DNA of 22,529 nt from SIG440 sp045532055. GTDB taxonomy: Bacteria > Bacillota > Clostridia > Monoglobales > Monoglobaceae. This document shows positions 7,144-13,867 of the stretch, one piece after another. The notes below the pieces were generated by a model that made no database searches, had not been told where the DNA came from, and saw nothing but the letters and a program-made list of their open reading frames with translations. A program made the translations under genes and the position numbers. Numbering within the stretch: the stretch's first letter is position 1; each line of letters opens with the position of its first letter. The stretch covers positions 1 to 22,529 of the forward strand of contig JAZSFF010000005.1 of NCBI GenBank assembly GCA_045532055.1, given 5' to 3'.

Positions 7144-7836
7144 ATGTCAATTTATGCTTTGGCTGATTTGCACCTGTCATTTGGCGCAGACAAACCCATG
7201 GATGTTTTTGGCAATAGGTGGGAGAATTATACAGAGAAAATCTATAGCAATTGGCAAAGTACAATTGGTGATGATGATTTGGTTATAATTCCTGGTGATG
7301 TATCATGGGCTACATATATTGAAGATGCATATGAGGATTTCAAGTTTATAAATGATCTCAAGGGCAAAAAAGTTATTATAAAAGGCAATCACGACTACTG
7401 GTGGACAACACTGAGAAAAATGGAGAACTTTTTAGAAGAAAATGGTTTTGAAACAATAAAAATTCTCAATAACACAGCTATGGCATTTGAGGATGCGGCC
7501 ATATGCGGAACACGTGGCTGGTCAGTCCAGGAAAACAATACCGAGGAAGATGTGAAAATTATTGACCGTGAGAAAAAAAGGCTGATTCTGACTATTGAAG
7601 AGGCAATAAAACTAAAGAAAAAAAGACTTATTGTCGCCTTGCATTATCCACCGTTTGACAGGAAGGGAGAAGAAAATGGTTTCATGGAGATAATGCGCAA
7701 TTATAATGTGGATTGCTGTGTTTACGGACATCTACATTCTTTTGCACACAAAAATGCGGTGGAAGGGGATGTTGATGGGATAAATTTGAAATTGGTCTCG
7801 GGGGATTTTGTTGACTTCAGACCCATTTGCATATGA
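7144..7836 (+). CDS. calcineurin-like metallophosphoesterase
   Basis: This is a cytoplasmic phosphoesterase of the calcineurin-like fold with two metal ions; the substrate cannot be told from sequence. The protein has 230 residues and no signal peptide. The five metal-site blocks are present: ADLHLSF (Asp 8, His 10), IIPGDVSWA (Asp 52), IKGNHDYWW (Asn 82, His 83), ALHYPPF and VYGHLHSF. GGAGGTG at 7131-7137 stands 6 bases before ATG 7144; the in-frame TTG at 7129 lies just upstream of that site. The gene stands alone between the thrC terminator and the strong promoter of the aminotransferase. Related clostridial proteins are usually annotated only as serine/threonine phosphatase or metallophosphoesterase. 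Confidence 0.92.
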   Translation: MSIYALADLHLSFGADKPMDVFGNRWENYTEKIYSNWQSTIGDDDLVIIPGDVSWATYIEDAYEDFKFINDLKGKKVIIKGNHDYWWTTLRKMENFLEENGFETIKILNNTAMAFEDAAICGTRGWSVQENNTEEDVKIIDREKKRLILTIEEAIKLKKKRLIVALHYPPFDRKGEENGFMEIMRNYNVDCCVYGHLHSFAHKNAVEGDVDGINLKLVSGDFVDFRPICI

Positions 7837-7890
7837 AGAGCAAAAAATGAGACATTTTATGGAAAATAATAATAAATTATTAAATTTCTA

Positions 7891-7919
7891 TTGACTTATG
7901 GAAGGAATTAATATATAAT
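7891..7919 (+). promoter_or_regulatory. strong sigma-A promoter of the aminotransferase gene
   Basis: TTGACT (7891-7896), a 17-base spacer and TATAAT (7914-7919) make a near-consensus promoter. Transcription should start near 7926. Confidence 0.8.
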
Positions 7920-7925
7920 ACTAGT

Positions 7926-8015
7926 GTCAAAAAAGAAACCTTGGCAAAAGCAAAACGAAAGAAAAAGAAAAGAAAAAACAATACAATACAATACATAAAG
8001 AAAGAGGTTTTTACT
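7926..8015 (+). other. A/purine-rich 5' leader with CAATA repeats
   Basis: The roughly 90-base untranslated leader is almost free of T and rich in A and G. It contains three tandem CAATA units (7979-7993). It shows no hairpin. Unstructured A-rich leaders can favour ribosome loading. The in-frame extension it encodes (many Lys and Arg, from a TTG at 7941) lacks a ribosome binding site and is probably not translated. Confidence 0.5.
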
Positions 8016-9386
8016 ATGAGTTCAAATTGGGCAAAAATGGATCTCTCAAAAGTTCCAAACATGGTATCTGCGACTGTTCCCGGTCCTAAGTCAATCGAAT
8101 ACCATGAAAGATGTGAAAAATACATGAAGGGTTACTCAAGCCAGGTTAAATTGTTCCCTGTAACATTTGAATCAGGCAAAGGTTACACTCTTACAGACGT
8201 TGATGGCAATACATATCTTGACTTCTCATCAGGTATTTACGTAACAGGTCTTGGTCATTGCCATCCTAAAATCAGCGAAGCTGTTGCTTTCCACGCTAAA
8301 AATCTTATGAACTGCCATGACTTTACTACAAAAGTAAAGATGGAACTTGTTGAAAAGCTCCATGAAATCACAGGCGGACGTTTTGGTGGTTTCCAGTTCT
8401 ATGATTCAGGCACTACTGCTGTTGAAGCGGGTCTCCGTTGTGCTCGTGCTGCAACAGGTAAGCAGGAATTTATCTCTTTCTGGAGAGATTTCCATGGTAA
8501 GACATATGGTGCAAACTCATTGGCTGTTGTTGGACCTGATACACACATGAGAGCGCCTGGCTTCATGTTGGTTCCTAGACCAAATCCATACCGTGACTTC
8601 TTTGGCAGAACACCTGAAGAAGCATGGAAAGATTCTTCACCATACATCAGAATGATTGAAGGTACACTTGACAATCAGTGTGCTAACGGCGGAAAGAATG
8701 TTGCAGCTATCGTTCTTGAACCTATTCAGGGTTGGGGCGGCTCAATTATTCCTCCTGCAGATTTTATGCCTGCACTTCGTGATCTCTGTGATAAGAGAGG
8801 AATCCTTCTCTTTGCAGACGAAGTTCTCAACTGTATGGCAAGAACAGGTAAGTACCTTGCTATGGATCACTGGAATGTTACAGCTGATATTACTACACTT
8901 GGTAAGGGCTTTGGTAATGGTTTCCCTGTAACAGCTCTTGCTGTATCTAAGGACCTTGCTCCTGCTATTGAAAAGATTTCAGCTTCTTCAAGCTACGGCG
9001 GCAACCCAATGGCTTGTGCTGCAGCTCTTGAATCAATCAAGGTTATCGAAGAAGAAAACCTCAACGAACGTTCAGCTCACCTTGGCGAAATCATGCTCAA
9101 GAAGATGGAAGAAATAAAAGCAGCTCATCCTATCGTTGGTGATGTTCGTGCTATCGGTTGTCTCCAGGCTATAGAAATCGTTAAGGACCGCGATACAAAA
9201 GAACCATTTGCAGAAGCTGGTACAATGATTTACCAGAAGGCATTTGAAAAGGGTCTTGCTTGGGTACCATCAGGTCACATTTTGCGTATGTCACCTCCTA
9301 TGATTCTTGATGATGAAGCAGCTCTTAAGGGTCTTGAAATTATCGAAGAGGCTATTGCTGAAACAGAAAAGCATTTTGGTTATTAA
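8016..9386 (+). CDS. class III PLP-dependent aminotransferase (4-aminobutyrate aminotransferase-like)
   Basis: This enzyme transfers an amino group, typically from an omega-amino compound to a keto acid; the substrate is uncertain. The protein has 456 residues. Family features run in order: GYTLTDVDGNTYLDFSSGI and GLGHCHPKI near the N terminus, DSGTTAVEAGLRCARAATG (130-148), FWRDFHGKTYG, EPIQGWGG, FADEVLNCMARTGK (PLP-contacting Asp 268) and TLGKGFGNGFPV with PLP lysine 297. SGTTAVEAG replaces the more usual SGAEAVEAA, and LNCMARTG replaces QTGFGRTG, so it is a divergent subfamily. ATG at 8016 follows AAGAGG by 8 bases. A near-consensus promoter precedes it and codon choice looks like that of rpsB, which suggests high expression. 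It is followed on the same strand by a Gfo/Idh/MocA dehydrogenase. GABA or another omega-amino acid, or a keto-sugar, are possible substrates. Confidence 0.88.
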   Translation: MSSNWAKMDLSKVPNMVSATVPGPKSIEYHERCEKYMKGYSSQVKLFPVTFESGKGYTLTDVDGNTYLDFSSGIYVTGLGHCHPKISEAVAFHAKNLMNCHDFTTKVKMELVEKLHEITGGRFGGFQFYDSGTTAVEAGLRCARAATGKQEFISFWRDFHGKTYGANSLAVVGPDTHMRAPGFMLVPRPNPYRDFFGRTPEEAWKDSSPYIRMIEGTLDNQCANGGKNVAAIVLEPIQGWGGSIIPPADFMPALRDLCDKRGILLFADEVLNCMARTGKYLAMDHWNVTADITTLGKGFGNGFPVTALAVSKDLAPAIEKISASSSYGGNPMACAAALESIKVIEEENLNERSAHLGEIMLKKMEEIKAAHPIVGDVRAIGCLQAIEIVKDRDTKEPFAEAGTMIYQKAFEKGLAWVPSGHILRMSPPMILDDEAALKGLEIIEEAIAETEKHFGY

Positions 9387-9412
9387 TAAATAATAGTTTC
9401 TAAAAGCAAATA

Positions 9413-9452
9413 GGGCCATTGCAGGAGAATTCTTGCAATAGCCCTTTACTTT
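9413..9452 (+). terminator. hairpin between the aminotransferase and dehydrogenase genes
   Basis: GGGC-c-ATTGCA (9413-9423) pairs with TGCAAT-a-GCCC (9434-9444) around a 10-base loop and is followed by TTTACTTT. The interrupted U tract suggests partial termination or an mRNA-stabilising stem, so the next gene may be read through at a lower level. Confidence 0.65.
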
Positions 9453-9478
9453 ACAAGATGAAAGAGAGGAAGATTAAT

Positions 9479-10612
9479 ATGAAAACTGTAAAATTCGGTC
9501 TTATCGGCTGTGGGCTTATGGCGAGAGAGTTTGCATCAGCGGCAGCTCGTTGGTGTCATCTCACTGACGATATTCCCAAGCCTGAAATTGTTGGTATTTG
9601 TTCAGTTGTTCCAAAGGAAATGGAATGGTTCCAGAAGAACTTCCCTGAAATAAAGTATGCTGTTTCAGACTACAAGGAACTTCTTGAAAAAGATGATATA
9701 GATGCTATCTATTGTGCTGTTCCCCACAACCTCCACGAACAGTTCTATATTGATATTATCAAAAGCGGCAAGGCTCTCTTGGGTGAAAAGCCTTTTGGTA
9801 TTGATAAAAAAGCCAATGAGAATATCATGAAAGCATTAAAAGAAAACCCCGACACATTTGTACGTTGCTGCAGTGAGTTCCCATATTATCCTGCAATGCA
9901 GACCATGATTAATTGGTTCAAAGAGGGTAAATTTGGCAAAATTCTGGAAATCCACTGCGGATTCAATCATTGCAGCGATATGGACACAGCAAAACCCATC
10001 AACTGGAAACGCATGGTAAAATTCAATGGTGAATACGGCTGCTTGGGTGACCTGGGTATCCATACTCAGCACGTTCCTTTCAGACTTGGTTTCAAACCAA
10101 AGACAGTAAGAGCACATTTCAGCAATATTGTTAAGGAACGTCCCGACGGTAAGGGAGGAACGGCTGTTTGTGATACATTTGATAACTGTACAATATTCTG
10201 TACTACATTGAATCCTGATGGCGATGAAATTCCAATGACCCTTGAAACCAAGCGTATGGCACCAGGCTCAACAAATCGTTGGTTCTTTGAAATCTATGGC
10301 ATGGACTGCAGTGCGCGTTTCACAAGTGATGATGCAAATGCGTTTTACTACACATCATCATGGGGAAAAGAGCAGTCATGGAATCGCATTATAATCGGTT
10401 ACAAACCAATGCTCCCAACAATTACAGGACCAATCTTTGAATTTGGCTTCACAGATGCTATTCAGCAGCAGATTGCAGCATTTATGCTTGAATATTCAGG
10501 CGTTGAAGTTCCTTTTGGTCTCTTTACCCCTGAGGAAACAGTTCTTTCTCACACACTTGCAACAGCAGCACTTAAGTCATTCTACAACAAGACAGTTGAG
10601 GTTATTGACTAA
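9479..10612 (+). CDS. Gfo/Idh/MocA-family NAD(P)-dependent oxidoreductase
   Basis: This is a dehydrogenase of the glucose-fructose oxidoreductase / inositol dehydrogenase family, which oxidises or reduces sugar-like polyols; the substrate is unknown. The protein has 377 residues. The N-terminal Rossmann fold has GLIGCGLMAREFA (7-19), then AVPHNLHEQF and the family signature GEKPFGID (102-109, Lys 104). The C-terminal half has GDLGIHTQHVPFRLGF with Asp 191 and His 195, the usual catalytic pair. ATG at 9479 follows AGAGGA by 8 bases; no promoter is visible after the preceding hairpin, so it is probably cotranscribed with the aminotransferase. That pairing suggests a keto-intermediate made by one enzyme and used by the other, but this is inference. 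The 175 bases after it hold an AT hairpin and the next promoter. Confidence 0.88.
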   Translation: MKTVKFGLIGCGLMAREFASAAARWCHLTDDIPKPEIVGICSVVPKEMEWFQKNFPEIKYAVSDYKELLEKDDIDAIYCAVPHNLHEQFYIDIIKSGKALLGEKPFGIDKKANENIMKALKENPDTFVRCCSEFPYYPAMQTMINWFKEGKFGKILEIHCGFNHCSDMDTAKPINWKRMVKFNGEYGCLGDLGIHTQHVPFRLGFKPKTVRAHFSNIVKERPDGKGGTAVCDTFDNCTIFCTTLNPDGDEIPMTLETKRMAPGSTNRWFFEIYGMDCSARFTSDDANAFYYTSSWGKEQSWNRIIIGYKPMLPTITGPIFEFGFTDAIQQQIAAFMLEYSGVEVPFGLFTPEETVLSHTLATAALKSFYNKTVEVID

Positions 10613-10636
10613 ATAAAGGTTAATTTCCAAAAAACG

Positions 10637-10660
10637 CAGAAAAAAATTTGTTTTTTTCTG
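10637..10660 (+). other. AT-rich hairpin after the dehydrogenase gene
   Basis: CAGAAAAAAA pairs with TTTTTTTCTG around a very short loop. It could end the upstream transcript weakly in either direction, but it lacks a GC core. Confidence 0.4.
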
Positions 10661-10669
10661 TGAAATGAG

Positions 10670-10698
10670 TTGACATTTCTTTGTTTTTGTTGTAAAAT
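10670..10698 (+). promoter_or_regulatory. sigma-A promoter of the class II aldolase gene
   Basis: TTGACA (10670-10675), 17 bases, then TAAAAT (10693-10698). The leader of about 80 bases contains a small stem, CACTG/CAGTG at 10738-10758. Confidence 0.8.
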
Positions 10699-10787
10699 GA
10701 AACTAATGTGATATAAATAAGATATTCGCAATAGTTTCACTGAATAAAAACAACAGTGATGCCGTTGACTTAAGGAGGAAAACAAAA

Positions 10788-11741
10788 ATGTTAGTAAACA
10801 TGAATGAAGTTCTCAGACCCGCGAAAAAAGGTCAGTATGCAGTAGGTCTTTTTAACGCAGTAAATCTGGAACTTGCACGCGGTATTATCAGCGCAGCAGA
10901 AAGCACACAATCACCGGTTATCATGGGTTCGGCTGAAATTCTGCTTCCTTATGGTCCTTTGGAAGAAATTTCTTACTATTTGATTCCTATGGCAAAGAAA
11001 GCATCAGTTCCTGTAGTTGTACACCTTGACCATGGTTTAACATATGATACATGTGTTAAAGCGTTGAAACTGGGTTTCAGCTCTATCATGTATGACTGCT
11101 CAACAGATACATATGAAGAAAATGTTCGTAAGGTTAAAGAAATGGCAGATATTGCTCATTCTTATGGTGCAACAATCGAAGGTGAACTTGGTCACGTTGG
11201 TGACAATGAAGGTTCAGCGGAAGGTAGCGACCATATGGACGATCCTTCTAAATTCTTCACCGACCCTGCTCTTGCAAAAGATTTTGTAGAGAAAACAGGT
11301 GTAGATGCTTTGGCTATTGCAGTAGGTAATGCTCATGGTGCTTACAAACTGCCTCCTAAACTGGACTTCGAGAGAATTCGCACAATCGCTAAGACTGTTG
11401 ATGTTCCCCTGGTTCTTCATGGTGGCTCAGGTCTTACAGACAATGACTTCAGACAGGCTATCAAAGATGGTATCAGCAAGGTTAACATATTTACAGATAT
11501 CAATGTTGCTGCTGTTGAAGCGGAATTTAAGAAATTTTCTGATATGAACAAGGGTATCATTGATCTTATCCCTGCAGCCGTTGAGGCTGTAAAGCTTGCT
11601 ACAATGGAAAAAATGAAATTGTTCAGCAGTGACGGCAAAGCAAATCGCAGTGCTGCGTGTGGCTCAAAAATGTCAGCAGAGGATCTTGAGAGAATTACCA
11701 GTCTGGTAGCATCAGAAGTTGCAAAGTACCTTAAGAAATAA
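10788..11741 (+). CDS. class II (zinc) ketose-bisphosphate aldolase, fructose-bisphosphate aldolase family
   Basis: This zinc aldolase cleaves a ketose phosphate to dihydroxyacetone phosphate and an aldehyde. The protein has 317 residues. Visible active-site blocks are VVVHLDHG (catalytic Asp 81, zinc His 82), EGELGHVGDNEG (Glu 133), GNAHGAYKL (zinc His 183), LVLHGGSGL (zinc His 211) and KVNIFTDI (Asn 233). GNAHG replaces the GTSHG or GTAHG usual in FbaA and GatY, and IMYDCST replaces VMIDGS, so it may be a paralogue with another substrate rather than the glycolytic enzyme. AGGAGG at 10773-10778 lies 9 bases from the ATG. It has its own strong promoter and terminator. A role on fructose 1,6-bisphosphate, tagatose 1,6-bisphosphate or L-fuculose 1-phosphate is possible; sequence alone does not decide. 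Confidence 0.88.
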   Translation: MLVNMNEVLRPAKKGQYAVGLFNAVNLELARGIISAAESTQSPVIMGSAEILLPYGPLEEISYYLIPMAKKASVPVVVHLDHGLTYDTCVKALKLGFSSIMYDCSTDTYEENVRKVKEMADIAHSYGATIEGELGHVGDNEGSAEGSDHMDDPSKFFTDPALAKDFVEKTGVDALAIAVGNAHGAYKLPPKLDFERIRTIAKTVDVPLVLHGGSGLTDNDFRQAIKDGISKVNIFTDINVAAVEAEFKKFSDMNKGIIDLIPAAVEAVKLATMEKMKLFSSDGKANRSAACGSKMSAEDLERITSLVASEVAKYLKK

Positions 11742-11760
11742 TATTATAAGGACAAAATTA

Positions 11761-11793
11761 AAAGAGGCAAAGCAAGGCTTTGCCTCTTTTTTT
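11761..11793 (+). terminator. Rho-independent terminator of the aldolase gene
   Basis: A perfect 13-bp stem, AAAGAGGCAAAGC with GCTTTGCCTCTTT, loop AAG, is followed by a T tract. Confidence 0.95.
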
Positions 11794-11801
11794 GTGCGTA
11801 T

Positions 11802-11836
11802 AAAAAACAGCAAATACAGATTTCTGTATTTGCTGT
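11802..11836 (-). terminator. Rho-independent terminator of rpsB-tsf
   Basis: On the minus strand ACAGCAAATACAGA and its complement form a 14-bp stem (11836 to 11807), followed by six T residues (11807-11802 read in reverse). It ends the ribosomal transcript 20 bases past the tsf stop codon. Confidence 0.9.
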
Positions 11837-11856
11837 TTATGATGTCAGATTAGATA

Positions 11857-12768
11857 TTAGTTTCCTGCCATCTTTGCAACTTCAGCTGCAAAATCGTCAA
11901 CTTTCTTCTCTAAACCTTCGCCTTTTTCAAGACGAGCAAACTTAACAACTTCGATATCTGTACCGATTTCGTTTGCAACGTTCTTGAGGAACTTAGCAAC
12001 TGTCAAATCGCCATCCTTAACATAAGGCTGTTCAACAAGACAGATTTCTTTGAAGAATTTCTGGATACGGCCAACAACCATTTTGTCAACGATTGCTTCA
12101 GGCTTACCTTCGTTAAGAGCCTGAGCCTTAAGAATTTCTTTTTCCTTTTCAACTTCTTCGCTAGGCACTTCGTCACTCTTAACATATTTGGGCATAACAG
12201 CCGCAATCTGCATTGCAACGTCCTTTGCTGCAGCTTTAAATGCAGGGTCTGATGACTTTGATTCGTCGCCAAGCTTGAAGTTGACAAGAACACCGATTCT
12301 GCCGCCACCGTGAATGTAAGCTTCGTTTACACCTTCGTATCTTTCGAAACGACGGAGGTTCATGTTTTCGCCGATTGTAGCAATCTTTTCTGTAAGAGCT
12401 TCGCCAACTGTCTGGTCCCCATAGAGCTTTGTAGCTTTAAGTGCCTCAACGTCAGCGGGGTTTGCTTTTGCTATACATTCAGCAACGTCAGCAACAAACT
12501 TCTGGAAGTCAGCGTTTTTTGCAACGAAGTCTGTTTCTGTATTGATTTCAACAACAACACCAACGTTGTCAAATACCATTGCTGTAACAAGGCCTTCAGC
12601 AGCAATTCTGCCAGCCTTTTTTGCGGCGGTTGCAAGACCTTTTTCTCTCAAAAACTCAACAGCCTTGTCCATATCGCCGTTGGTTTCGGTAAGAGCCTTT
12701 TTGCAATCCATCATACCACAGTTTGTCATTTCTCTGAGAGTTTTAACATCTTGTGCAGTAAATGCCAT
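11857..12768 (-). CDS. tsf: translation elongation factor Ts
   Basis: EF-Ts recycles EF-Tu by releasing GDP. The protein has 303 residues, normal for the family. The N-terminal UBA-like domain includes VKTLREMTNCGMMDCKKAL (about 8-26), with Asn-Cys where Gly-Ala is usual. The core has the EF-Tu contact motif TETDFVAKN (about 77-85). The C-terminal dimerisation region includes EQPYVKDGDLTVAKFL. ATG at 12768 lies 31 bases after rpsB with only a weak GAGTG site, so reinitiation after rpsB is likely. The rpsB-tsf pair ends at a strong terminator; pyrH and frr, which often follow, are absent. Confidence 0.97.
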   Translation of the reverse strand: MAFTAQDVKTLREMTNCGMMDCKKALTETNGDMDKAVEFLREKGLATAAKKAGRIAAEGLVTAMVFDNVGVVVEINTETDFVAKNADFQKFVADVAECIAKANPADVEALKATKLYGDQTVGEALTEKIATIGENMNLRRFERYEGVNEAYIHGGGRIGVLVNFKLGDESKSSDPAFKAAAKDVAMQIAAVMPKYVKSDEVPSEEVEKEKEILKAQALNEGKPEAIVDKMVVGRIQKFFKEICLVEQPYVKDGDLTVAKFLKNVANEIGTDIEVVKFARLEKGEGLEKKVDDFAAEVAKMAGN

Positions 12769-12799
12769 AATATATTCACTCGCTTTCTGTAAAAATCAA

Positions 12800-13561
12800 T
12801 TATTCTTCAATCATGTCAAGTGAAACGTCTTCAGCGGCAGCATCTGTTGCAGCTTCTTCTGTAGCACTTGAAAATTCTTCACCCTGTTTGCCCTCGAGGA
12901 TAGCATTACCGATTGTAGAAACAATAAGTTTTACAGCACGGATAGCATCATCGTTGCCGGGGATAGGATAGTCAGCTTCTTCAGGGTCACAGTTTGTATC
13001 AACAATAGCGATTACAGGGATACCAAGTTTGTGAGCCTCTGCAATAGCGTTCTTTTCTTTTCTTGGGTCAACAACGAAAAGTGCAGCAGGAAGATCTCTC
13101 ATTTCCTTGATGCCGCCAAGGAACTTTTCAAGACGTTCTTCTTCAAGGTTAAGTTTCAAAACTTCTTTCTTGGGAAGAAGTTCCATTGTACCGTCTTCGT
13201 TCATTTTCTTAAGCTGATAAAGTCTGTCAATTCTTCTCTTGATTGTCTTAAAGTTTGTGAGCATACCGCCAAGCCATCTTGCATTTACATAGTACATGCC
13301 AGTTCTTTCAGCTTCTTCACGGATAGCGTCCTGTGCTTGCTTCTTTGTTCCTACAAAGAGAACGTTGCCGCCCTCTGCTGCGATATCGCGAACAAAGTAG
13401 TAAGCTTCCTCAATTTTCTTTACAGTTTTCTGAAGATCGATAATATAGATACCGTTTCTTTCTGTAAAGATGTACTCCGCCATTTTAGGATTCCAACGGC
13501 GTGTCTGGTGTCCAAAATGAACACCTGCTTCAAGCAATTGCTTCATTTGAATTACTCCCAT
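12800..13561 (-). CDS. rpsB: 30S ribosomal protein S2
   Basis: S2 is a small-subunit ribosomal protein needed for assembly and for S1 binding where present. The protein has 253 residues, with QLLEAGVHFGHQTRRWNPKM at the N terminus, VLFVGTKKQAQDAI, the MLTNFKTIK segment and the C-terminal VDTNCDPEEADYPIPGNDDA block, then an acidic tail. The start ATG at 13561 has GGAGGTG 7 bases upstream. It is first in the rpsB-tsf operon and is preceded by a consensus promoter and a structured leader of about 140 bases. Confidence 0.98.
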   Translation of the reverse strand: MGVIQMKQLLEAGVHFGHQTRRWNPKMAEYIFTERNGIYIIDLQKTVKKIEEAYYFVRDIAAEGGNVLFVGTKKQAQDAIREEAERTGMYYVNARWLGGMLTNFKTIKRRIDRLYQLKKMNEDGTMELLPKKEVLKLNLEEERLEKFLGGIKEMRDLPAALFVVDPRKEKNAIAEAHKLGIPVIAIVDTNCDPEEADYPIPGNDDAIRAVKLIVSTIGNAILEGKQGEEFSSATEEAATDAAAEDVSLDMIEE

Positions 13562-13700
13562 GATTTTACACCTCCAAAAGTTTTACACCTCCACCATAGT
13601 CACCTTGCCGGGGAGCTGTCATGGGTATTCTAGCACCGCCCCGTCAATCGTATGATGTGCGTATTTTATTTTCTTGCTGACACCTATGCAGATGTCAACT
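13562..13700 (-). promoter_or_regulatory. rpsB 5' leader with hairpins and a duplicated ribosome binding site
   Basis: At the transcript's 5' end TGACA and TGTCA form a stem (13678-13697). Further on, GGGG-GCT pairs with AGC-CCCC (13610-13642). A 13-base unit, TGGAGGTGTAAAA on the minus strand, occurs twice (13564-13576 and 13581-13593), giving two Shine-Dalgarno copies; only the nearer one is well placed for the start. A leader like this could allow S2 autoregulation, as known for rpsB in Escherichia coli, but I cannot match it to a described motif. Together with the divergent promoters it fills the 306-base gap between rpsB and the kinase gene. Confidence 0.5.
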
Positions 13701-13705
13701 GATGT

Positions 13706-13734
13706 ATTATACCATCAAAAACTTGATTTGTCAA
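13706..13734 (-). promoter_or_regulatory. consensus sigma-A promoter of rpsB-tsf
   Basis: Read on the minus strand: TTGACA (13734-13729), 17 bases, TATAAT (13711-13706). Both hexamers are perfect, as expected for a ribosomal protein operon. Confidence 0.9.
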
Positions 13735-13788
13735 TAAAATTTTACAAAATATATGGAATAATTTTGATAAATAAAGCGTTTGTTTGTG

Positions 13789-13817
13789 TTGATTTTTTTA
13801 TGTAGATATGATATAAT
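13789..13817 (+). promoter_or_regulatory. sigma-A promoter of the FGGY kinase gene
   Basis: TTGATT (13789-13794), 17 bases, then TATAAT (13812-13817) with an extended TGa just before it. Confidence 0.75.
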
Positions 13818-13867
13818 TTTTTATAAACTAACTAATCGAAACGATGATTGAGAGAGAGGTGCTTATT

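Noticed and set aside
7941..8015. Lys/Arg-rich N-terminal extension of the aminotransferase
   Set aside because: It would start at a TTG without a ribosome binding site only about 15 bases after the predicted transcript start, while ATG 8016 has a well-placed AAGAGG. The family N terminus fits the shorter form.
12310..12792. Open frame of 160 codons on + across tsf
   Set aside because: It lies antisense inside a certain tsf gene, is rich in Cys, Phe and Ser as expected from a reversed gene, and has no ribosome binding site.
13031..13633. Open frame of 200 codons on + across rpsB and its leader
   Set aside because: It is the antisense shadow of rpsB with biased composition and no known motif.
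13773..13787. CcpA cre-like site (AAAGCGTTTG) before the kinase gene
   Set aside because: Only the core AAGCGTTT fits; the outer consensus positions do not match, and the half-site is common by chance in AT-rich DNA.
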